DNA from: HyVt-560 sp964577195
GTDB lineage: Bacteria; Pseudomonadota; Gammaproteobacteria; UWMA-0217
NCBI GenBank assembly: GCA_964577195.1
Contig: CAZNYF010000028.1
Location: forward strand, 1 to 20,509
Direction of reading: 5' to 3'
Length of the DNA: 20,509 nucleotides
The stretch's first letter is position 1; each line of letters opens with the position of its first letter. Under the pieces are notes generated by a model. That model had not been told where the DNA came from. It saw only the letters and a program-made list of their open reading frames with translations, and ran no database searches. Both the position numbers and the translations under genes were made by a program. Positions 14,994 to 20,509 of the stretch are shown piece by piece.

Positions 14994-16064
14994 ATGAATC
15001 ACCATTCTCAACGCGATGCGGCCATCGACATTTTACGCGGCATCGCAATTATCACCATGCTGTTTGCCAATCTTATGGGTTCGACCATGGCCGAACCACA
15101 TCCGATGAGTTTACGTGCGATCGGCTCATTTGCTGCGCCTTTGTTCATACTGGTGGCCGGAATGATGGTGGGACGCGGCATCGAGCTTGGTCATCACGGC
15201 ATTGGCTATTTCGCCAAACGCGGACTTTTACTGATTGTAATCGCAGGCATTGTCCTCGACATGTTGATTTGGGGCGTTCTGCCGCTACTGAATATGGAAG
15301 TCCTGTATTTAATCGGTTTATCTCTCCCCGTTACCGCTTTAGTTTATCGACTGCCTTCCAGTCTACAACTGCTAATTATTTTAGCTGTCTTTGTTGCAAC
15401 TCCCCTGCTGCAATCACACTTTGGATATAAACCGGGTGTGTTCGGTTACTTTATTCCTAAAAATCAGGAAAGCCTGGCCTATGTCTTAAACGATTTGCCT
15501 CGCTTCCTACAATCAGGTTATTTAAAACAGATTTTTATTGATGGCTGGTTTCCTGTTTTCCCCTGGATTGGGTTTGCGCTACTGGGCGCTCTAATCGCTA
15601 AATTAAGATGGACGAATAACCAACAAAATCAATTTTCTACATTCACCATTTTAATTGCCTCAATTCTAGTCACCGCGCTGGGAATAATGATATGGATCAA
15701 TCACCCTGGAAGTTTGCATGTTCGATTAGGATTTTCTGAATTATTTTACCCCGCCACCTCGGGCTATAATCTCACCGCCATTGGTATCATTGCCCTGTTG
15801 TTTTGGATTGCAGACAAACAACCCAACCTAAGACTCTGGCAGCCTGTTAAAATCATCGGACAAAGCGCTCTGCTCCTCTACATTCTACATTGGATTATCG
15901 TTGATCATCTCATCGACCGGTTTGCTCAACAGATTGGACTGAAAGAATTTTTCCTTTGGTATTTACTGTTACTCGGCATTTGTTTTGCCATTGCTTATAC
16001 ATTAACCATCGTGAGAAAAAAATGGCGAAACATGCCAACCGCTTTAAAGTTTATATTGGGTTAA
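14994..16064 (+). CDS. DUF1624/HGSNAT-like multi-spanning membrane acyltransferase
   Basis: A 356-aa inner-membrane protein with about ten predicted membrane segments (roughly residues 12-30, 42-60, 75-97, 100-118, 124-140, 186-205, 217-238, 257-275, 290-310 and 322-343). The N-terminus RDAAIDILRGIAIITML is the hallmark of the DUF1624 / heparan-alpha-glucosaminide N-acetyltransferase-like family, related to YeiB-type acyltransferases. These move acyl groups across the membrane onto sugars or other acceptors; the substrate here is unknown. It is divergent from mlaC and lies 12 bp before amgK on the same strand, so a role in cell-wall sugar modification is possible (inference). No strong Shine-Dalgarno is visible; an AGGGA lies about 16 bases upstream of the ATG. 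Confidence 0.82.
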   Translation: MNHHSQRDAAIDILRGIAIITMLFANLMGSTMAEPHPMSLRAIGSFAAPLFILVAGMMVGRGIELGHHGIGYFAKRGLLLIVIAGIVLDMLIWGVLPLLNMEVLYLIGLSLPVTALVYRLPSSLQLLIILAVFVATPLLQSHFGYKPGVFGYFIPKNQESLAYVLNDLPRFLQSGYLKQIFIDGWFPVFPWIGFALLGALIAKLRWTNNQQNQFSTFTILIASILVTALGIMIWINHPGSLHVRLGFSELFYPATSGYNLTAIGIIALLFWIADKQPNLRLWQPVKIIGQSALLLYILHWIIVDHLIDRFAQQIGLKEFFLWYLLLLGICFAIAYTLTIVRKKWRNMPTALKFILG

Positions 16065-16076
16065 CACGATAAAATC

Positions 16077-17042
16077 ATGCTGAATGACGCGCGTTATCAA
16101 TTGTTACAAAGTTGGATAAATAATATTCCAGGTTTGCACAATACCAAGCTCTCTGTCGCATCCGCAGACGCCAGTTTTCGCCGGTACTTTCGCGCCTCGG
16201 TGAGCAATAAGAGCTATATCATCATGGATGCGCCACCGGAAAAAGAAAATACCGAAGCCTTTATTTCAATCACCAGAATTCTGGAATCTCAAAATGTCCG
16301 CGTACCGCACATTCATCAAATCAATGCTAAACAAGGCTTCCTGTTACTCGATGACTTTGGTGATCAACAATTACTGGAAAATCTAAATTCAAATTCCGTT
16401 AATACGCTTTACAGTAAAGCATTAGATAGTCTGGCAAACATTCAACAAGCACCCACTAATTCTTTACCGGGATATGATGCCGCGTTACTCAGTAACGAAA
16501 TGGCACTTTTCGCTGACTGGTACATCGAAAAAGAACTAAAAATTCAACTTTCAGAACAGCAGCGTAGCGAACTCGAGCGATGCTTTGCGCCGCTAATTAT
16601 CAACGCATCGGAACAACCCCGTACATTCGTTCATCGTGATTATCACTCCAGAAACTTAATGTTGGTCGATGCTGGCTTACCTGGTGTCATAGACTATCAG
16701 GATGCTGTCCACGGCCCCTACACTTACGACCTGGTATCGCTACTGAGAGACTGCTATATCGCATGGCCGGAACAGCAAGTTCAAGCATGGGCGTTATCCT
16801 TTAAACAGCGCATTGAAAAAAAACAGACCACTAAAGTGTCAGATGAAACTTTTATTCGCTGGTTTGATTTAATGGGAATTCAAAGACATTTAAAAGCCAT
16901 TGGCATTTTCTCAAGGCTCAGTCATAGAGATGGGAAAACCGGATATTTAAAGGATATCCCCAGAACCCTCAATTACATCATGCAAGTATCGAATAAATAT
17001 CCTGAAACAAAACCTTTGGCAACTTTCATCCATTCACTATGA
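16077..17042 (+). CDS. amgK: N-acetylmuramate/N-acetylglucosamine anomeric kinase AmgK
   Basis: Phosphorylates the anomeric carbon of MurNAc (and GlcNAc) released from turned-over peptidoglycan, giving MurNAc-alpha-1-phosphate for MurU in the cytosol. The 321-aa product has the aminoglycoside-phosphotransferase (APH) fold. The N-lobe has ADASFRRYFRA near residues 30-40. The catalytic loop is VHRDYHSRN, with His186 and Asp188. The metal-binding Asp206 is in VIDYQDAVHGPYTYDLVSLL, a block characteristic of AmgK. The ATG at 16077 is 12 bp after the membrane acyltransferase, and the stop overlaps the murU ATG by four bases. The pairing with murU makes the assignment firm over other APH-family kinases. 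Confidence 0.93.
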   Translation: MLNDARYQLLQSWINNIPGLHNTKLSVASADASFRRYFRASVSNKSYIIMDAPPEKENTEAFISITRILESQNVRVPHIHQINAKQGFLLLDDFGDQQLLENLNSNSVNTLYSKALDSLANIQQAPTNSLPGYDAALLSNEMALFADWYIEKELKIQLSEQQRSELERCFAPLIINASEQPRTFVHRDYHSRNLMLVDAGLPGVIDYQDAVHGPYTYDLVSLLRDCYIAWPEQQVQAWALSFKQRIEKKQTTKVSDETFIRWFDLMGIQRHLKAIGIFSRLSHRDGKTGYLKDIPRTLNYIMQVSNKYPETKPLATFIHSL

Positions 17043-17710
17043 CAACTGCAATGATTTTGGCAGCCGGTCGCGGTGAGCGAATGCGGCCTCTAACCGACAC
17101 CACCCCAAAACCGCTATTAAAAATAGCTGGGAAGCCAATCATCGAATACCACATAGAGAGATTGGTAGCAGCCGGCTATGAGAAAATCATCATTAACACC
17201 CACCATCTAGCTGATCAAATCCACTCATATCTGGGGAATGGAAAACAATTCAACACTCATATCGAATATTCTGATGAGCAACCGGAAGCGCTAGAAACCG
17301 GGGGCGGAATATTTAAGGCATTACCCAAATTAGGCGATGATTTTTTTTGCGTCATCAATGGTGACATATTTTGCAATCACGACCTGCAACCACCGACTCT
17401 AGAAAAGAATATTCTCGCGCATCTAATACTGGTTAAAAACCCTCTGCACAACCCGAGCGGAGATTTCGGATTAGAGAAGGGACTGATTACTAACAATAAA
17501 GAATATACCTTCAGCGGTATCGGCTGGTATCACGCGAATCTTTTCACCGACTGTGTCGCTGGTAAATTCCCTTTAGCGCCGCTGCTTAGAGAATTCATAG
17601 AGAAAGGAAAGGTGAGTGGAAACATTCACGCGGGGAAATGGGTCGATATTGGCACACCGGACCGGTTATTAAACCTAGAAAAATCAGTTGAGCACCGAAA
17701 AGACACGTAA
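17039..17710 (+). CDS. murU: N-acetylmuramate-1-phosphate uridylyltransferase MurU
   Basis: Converts MurNAc-alpha-1-phosphate and UTP into UDP-MurNAc, completing the recycling shortcut that bypasses the fosfomycin-sensitive MurA step of de novo synthesis (known in Pseudomonas). The 223-aa product is a nucleotidyltransferase of the NTP_transferase family. It has the nucleotide-binding LAAGRGERMRPLT at residues 7-19 with the conserved PKPLL at 23-27, metal-binding Asp109 in VINGDIF, and GKWVDIGTP near the C-terminus. Mannose-1-phosphate guanylyltransferases look similar, but the length and the coupled amgK favour MurU. The stop codon is embedded in the left arm of a long hairpin. Confidence 0.93.
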   Translation: MTTAMILAAGRGERMRPLTDTTPKPLLKIAGKPIIEYHIERLVAAGYEKIIINTHHLADQIHSYLGNGKQFNTHIEYSDEQPEALETGGGIFKALPKLGDDFFCVINGDIFCNHDLQPPTLEKNILAHLILVKNPLHNPSGDFGLEKGLITNNKEYTFSGIGWYHANLFTDCVAGKFPLAPLLREFIEKGKVSGNIHAGKWVDIGTPDRLLNLEKSVEHRKDT

Positions 17711-17806
17711 GCCATTGGCGTGCATGGTGGAACAGAAAAACTCGTAGTCACCTTGCTGGTGATGAGAGCTTTTTCTGTTTCGCCAGGTGCGTCAATGGAT
17801 TGCGTG
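17704..17806 (+). ncRNA. 103-nt structured hairpin at the murU 3' end
   Basis: Bases i and 35510-i pair in strict register, without any bulge, from 17704/17806 inward. The outer 37 positions (17704-17740 with 17770-17806) contain 29 Watson-Crick pairs, 6 G-U wobbles and only 2 mismatches (17711/17799 and 17724/17786). A looser middle follows, then a closing stem TCACC/GGTGA (17748-17752 with 17758-17762) around TTGCT. All six wobbles are G-U on the plus strand and would be A-C on the minus strand, so an RNA made in the murU direction is favoured. The left arm includes the murU stop codon. It could be a 3' UTR stabiliser, terminator or small RNA, or a palindromic mobile remnant. No U-run follows directly. 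Confidence 0.7.
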
Positions 17807-17983
17807 GACTTCGGTGATTCAACTGATTTTTCTAGGTTAAACGCAGCATCATTGATCTAGTGAGTCTTACCGTTACTTACCCCTGGCATTCTCTTAAAAC
17901 TAATCCAACTGAGCGGATAGTGCTACTGACGTATGAGTAGATATGAGTGGTGTACCAACAGTTCAAGAATCAATCAAAGGTTT

Positions 17984-18520
17984 TTATATTTCATCGCAAA
18001 CATGTTTATTTTTGAAATTCTCTTCCATATTATCGTAGGGCATGACAGGCATCATACCGCGCAGTGACTCACCACATTCGCGTACCTTTTTCATTTCCTC
18101 GGAATTCATCATTTTTCTACTGTAGTCAATGGCAACTTTCTGAGCCTTTCCACGCTGCCCGTTGGCACACAGTGCTTTTACTTTTGATTCAACTTGGCTG
18201 CCTTCTTTTTCCATTTTATCAAAGACAGAAGTATCAATATCCTGCATGCAGAGTTGGGCTTGCTGGGCCTGCTGTATCAGTGCTTGCATGCCAGTTGGTG
18301 CCTCTGCCTGCGAGCCCGTACTTGCTCCGTCCATTGCCGAATTAACCTTCCCGTCGACACCACCACTAACTCTGCCACTAATGCTGTCTGTTACTTTATC
18401 AGTTGATCTATCAACCGTTTTCTCAATGACTTTATCCAAGATACCGCCAAAATCAAATGCATTGGCAGTGGAGCCGACGAGCAGCGCTGCAGCAATAAAA
18501 ATAGTCTGATAAGTTTTCAT
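17984..18520 (-). CDS. secreted protein of unknown function, four cysteines
   Basis: I do not recognise a family. The product is 178 aa from the ATG at 18520, chosen because it gives a clean Sec signal peptide (MKTYQTIFIAAALLVGSTANA, cleavage near residue 21) and has GGGGAAG just upstream. A TTG at 18559 would put 13 polar residues ahead of the signal and is rejected. The mature part begins with a Val/Asp/Ser/Gly-rich segment with a KVTDSISGRVSGGVDGKV repeat-like pattern (about residues 40-65). A helical domain follows with exactly four cysteines (in QLCMQD, ALCANG, RECGES and HVCDEI), consistent with two disulfides and a periplasmic location. It lies downstream of metH on the same strand but with its own promoter, so it is probably a single-gene unit. 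Confidence 0.78.
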   Translation of the reverse strand: MKTYQTIFIAAALLVGSTANAFDFGGILDKVIEKTVDRSTDKVTDSISGRVSGGVDGKVNSAMDGASTGSQAEAPTGMQALIQQAQQAQLCMQDIDTSVFDKMEKEGSQVESKVKALCANGQRGKAQKVAIDYSRKMMNSEEMKKVRECGESLRGMMPVMPYDNMEENFKNKHVCDEI

Positions 18521-18565
18521 AACGCTTCCCCATATTTTATTTCTGTCATTAGGTACCAATACTGA

Positions 18566-18594
18566 CTAATAGATTCTGAACGCTAATTTGTCAA
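18566..18594 (-). promoter_or_regulatory. sigma-70 promoter for the secreted four-cysteine protein
   Basis: On the minus strand a perfect TTGACA (18594-18589), a 17-bp spacer and TATTAG (18571-18566), four of six to the -10 consensus. Predicted start near 18559, giving a leader of about 40 nt. This is the best-matching promoter in the window. Confidence 0.6.
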
Positions 18595-18639
18595 GCTCTT
18601 GCACCGCCGTGATTTCACCAAAACCTCCAGGAGGATTGA

Positions 18640-18717
18640 GTGTAGGGCATCTCTAAAAATAGAGGTGCTGCTCATGATTTCCCTCAGGGGGCTTCTATTT
18701 TTAGAGACGCCCTGTAC
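18640..18717. repeat. 78-bp palindromic dispersed repeat (MITE-like) after metH
   Basis: AGGGCATCTCTAAAAATAGA (from 18644) pairs with the block ending at 18713. From 18644/18713 to 18666/18691 there are 23 pairing positions with a single mismatch (18649/18708) and two G-U wobbles; the ends extend to G18640/C18717. The loop is about 24 nt. A related sequence, including the loop-side AGGTGCTG, lies at 14211-14261, so this is a dispersed family rather than a one-off hairpin. It sits six bases after the metH stop and could also end metH transcription. It has the look of a non-autonomous inverted-repeat element; no transposase is present. Confidence 0.75.
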
Positions 18718-18722
18718 AAAAT

Positions 18723-20509
18723 TTAAACGTCATAACCTAGCACAGGGGCCAACCACCGTTCGACTTTATCGAGACTCATCTTTTTGCGGTTGGCATAATC
18801 TTCGACCTGATCTTTCTGAATTTTCCCCAGTCCATAATAGCTGGAACCTGGATGGGAAAAATACCAACCAGAGACCGCTGCTCCTGGATACATGGCGTAG
18901 GATTCTGTTAGCTCGATGCCGATTCTTTTTTGAGGTTCAAGTAATTGCCATAATTGGGATTTTTCTGTGTGATCCGGGCAAGCGGGATAACCTGGCGCGG
19001 GGCGAATGCCGGCATATTTTTCACCGATGATTTCTACATCGCTGAGTTTTTCATCAGACGAATAGCCCCAATATTGTTTACGTACATGCTCATGCATGCG
19101 TTCCGCCAGCGCTTCGGCAAAACGATCAGCAAGCGCTTCAAGCATAATAGCGTTGTAGTCATCATGATCTGCTTTGAATCTTTCAATATGTTTTTCAATG
19201 CCAATACCCGACGTCACGGCAAAGCCACCGATATAATCTTTTAAGCCGGTTTCTTTGGGGGCAACATAATCGGAAATGCAAAAATTTGGACGATTATTAT
19301 TACGCTTAATTTGTTGGCGAAGATGGTGCAACTTGATACTGACTTCGCTGCGAGTCTCATCGGTATATAAATCAATGTCTTCGTTATTGACCATATTGGC
19401 AGGGAAAAAGCCGAACACAGCTCTGGCGGTTATCCATTTTTCATCGACGATTTGTTTTAGCAACGCTCGAGCATCTGCAAATAATTTTGTTGCGGCTTCA
19501 CCGACCACTTCATCTTTGAGAATTCGAGGGTATTTTCCAGCCAGTTCCCAGGTTGCGAAAAACGGAGACCAGTCGATGCGTTCAACTAAATCACTCAGCG
19601 GATAATCGTCAATTTGTGCAACCATGCCACCCATGTGCGCTTCAAATCTCACACTGCCGAAAGTGGCGTCAGCAAATGTTTCGCTCATGGCAGCAGGAAC
19701 GGGCGGCGTGTATTTATCCCAATCGGTTTGAAACTTGTTTTTTCGTGCTTGGCTGATGGTGACGGATTTGCGGTTCGATTGCTTGCCTGCACGCCGCACT
19801 CGGATACCTTCGTACTCCTCTTCAATCTCTGCGACATAGGCAGGCTTTTTTTCCTCAGAAAGCAATTTACTGGCAACACCCACCGCTCGCGAAGCATCGG
19901 GCACATAAATAACCGGGTGCTCATAGCCTTTGTCTATTTTGACGGCAGTATGTACCTTGGAAGTAGTCGCACCGCCGATGAGCAGCGGGATGCTATACCC
20001 TTTGCGCTGCATTTCTTTGGCGACATGAACCATTTCATCCAGCGAAGGTGTAATCAGTCCCGACAAACCGATAATATCGACATTTTCTTCTGTCGCTCTT
20101 TGCAGAATGGTTTCGGTAGACACCATCACGCCAAGATCAATAATCTCGTAGCCGTTGCATTGCAGCACCACACCGACGATATTTTTACCGATGTCATGCA
20201 CATCACCTTTGACCGTTGCCATAAGAATTTTACCGTTGGAACTGATATCTCCCTCGGCTTTTTCCGCTTCAATATAGGGCATCAACCAGGCAACGGCTTT
20301 TTTCATCACGCGCGCGGATTTCACCACTTGCGGCAGGAACATTTTTCCCGCGCCGAATAAATCACCGACGACATTCATGCCGTCCATTAGCGCGCCTTCT
20401 ATGACATGCAGCGGACGCTCTGCGGCTAACCGGGCTTCCTCAGTATCCTCATCAATAAATTCGGTGATGCCTTTGACCAGCGCGTGCGAAAGGCGCTCAT
20501 TAACGTCCC
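18723..20509 (-). CDS. metH: cobalamin-dependent methionine synthase MetH, C-terminal part (runs off window)
   Basis: Transfers a methyl group from methyl-tetrahydrofolate via cobalamin to homocysteine, giving methionine. The frame continues to the right edge without a start, so the 5' half (homocysteine and folate domains) lies outside; 595 codons are present. An internal ATG at 20387 is not the start, because upstream codons encode conserved MetH sequence (ERLSHALVKGI and RPLHVIEGALMDGMNVVGD). The cobalamin-binding Cap is followed by the B12 domain with the lower-ligand motif GDVHDIG (His codon at 20199-20197) and LSGLITPSLDEMV. Then comes the SAM-binding reactivation domain with RPAPGYPACPDHTEK and PGAAVSGWYFSHP. 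It ends WLAPVLGYDV, as in E. coli. It uses the homocysteine made by MetZ. Confidence 0.97.
   Translation of the reverse strand, partial: DVNERLSHALVKGITEFIDEDTEEARLAAERPLHVIEGALMDGMNVVGDLFGAGKMFLPQVVKSARVMKKAVAWLMPYIEAEKAEGDISSNGKILMATVKGDVHDIGKNIVGVVLQCNGYEIIDLGVMVSTETILQRATEENVDIIGLSGLITPSLDEMVHVAKEMQRKGYSIPLLIGGATTSKVHTAVKIDKGYEHPVIYVPDASRAVGVASKLLSEEKKPAYVAEIEEEYEGIRVRRAGKQSNRKSVTISQARKNKFQTDWDKYTPPVPAAMSETFADATFGSVRFEAHMGGMVAQIDDYPLSDLVERIDWSPFFATWELAGKYPRILKDEVVGEAATKLFADARALLKQIVDEKWITARAVFGFFPANMVNNEDIDLYTDETRSEVSIKLHHLRQQIKRNNNRPNFCISDYVAPKETGLKDYIGGFAVTSGIGIEKHIERFKADHDDYNAIMLEALADRFAEALAERMHEHVRKQYWGYSSDEKLSDVEIIGEKYAGIRPAPGYPACPDHTEKSQLWQLLEPQKRIGIELTESYAMYPGAAVSGWYFSHPGSSYYGLGKIQKDQVEDYANRKKMSLDKVERWLAPVLGYDV

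Noticed and set aside
18624..18634. CCTCC-A-GGAGG palindrome with a Shine-Dalgarno-like right half.
   Set aside because: No open frame of any length follows it on either strand, and the stem is only five bases.
18954..20360. Long plus-strand open frames (up to 248 codons) opposite metH.
   Set aside because: They are antisense shadows of a clearly conserved MetH reading frame.
20387..20387. ATG at 20387 on the minus strand as a possible start of a shorter metH-like protein.
   Set aside because: Forty conserved MetH codons continue upstream to the window edge without a stop, so the gene is cut by the window, not truncated.

Overview
The window reads as a chromosomal segment of a gammaproteobacterium of moderate GC content. 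Reasons: the hemA-prfA-prmC order with a divergent TPR lipoprotein gene upstream is the arrangement I know from Pseudomonas and relatives; MetZ, MlaC and AmgK-MurU are typical of that class; and a Pseudomonas-like REP doublet is present. I cannot name the genus. No rRNA, tRNA, CRISPR array, integrase or complete insertion sequence is visible. No stretch longer than 300 bases lacks a gene.

Layout. 1-1000 (-) is the 5' part of a TPR lipoprotein gene that runs off the window. 1220-5139 (+) is a compact cluster: hemA (tetrapyrrole synthesis), prfA (release factor 1), prmC (methylates release factors) and a YceH/DUF480 gene. 5203-5616 (+) is a small conserved-looking unknown gene. A REP doublet (5670-5744) separates it from the convergent metZ (5803-6990, -), whose leader carries a SAM-II-like aptamer followed by an antiterminator/terminator switch. 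7270-14123 (+) is a complete type I Wadjet anti-plasmid operon, jetA-jetB-jetC-jetD, equivalent to MksFEBG, with every gene overlapping the next. 14273-14896 (-) is a solitary mlaC. 14994-17710 (+) is a three-gene unit: a DUF1624 membrane acyltransferase, amgK and murU. 17984-18520 (-) is a small secreted four-cysteine protein. 18723-20509 (-) is the C-terminal 595 codons of metH, running off the window.

How they relate. The methionine genes metZ and metH lie on the same strand about 12 kb apart; the metZ leader looks able to sense SAM, the product downstream of methionine. AmgK and MurU form the peptidoglycan-recycling shortcut that yields UDP-MurNAc. The Wadjet genes form one self-contained defence unit: a condensin-like SMC complex (JetABC) plus a Toprim nuclease subunit (JetD).

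The most notable non-coding signals are: the metZ leader switch; a 17-bp direct repeat (7115-7131 and 14268-14284) that brackets the whole Wadjet operon, with its right copy covering the mlaC stop codon; a 103-nt in-register hairpin with six G-U wobbles immediately after murU; and a palindromic dispersed repeat with one copy after jetD and one after metH.
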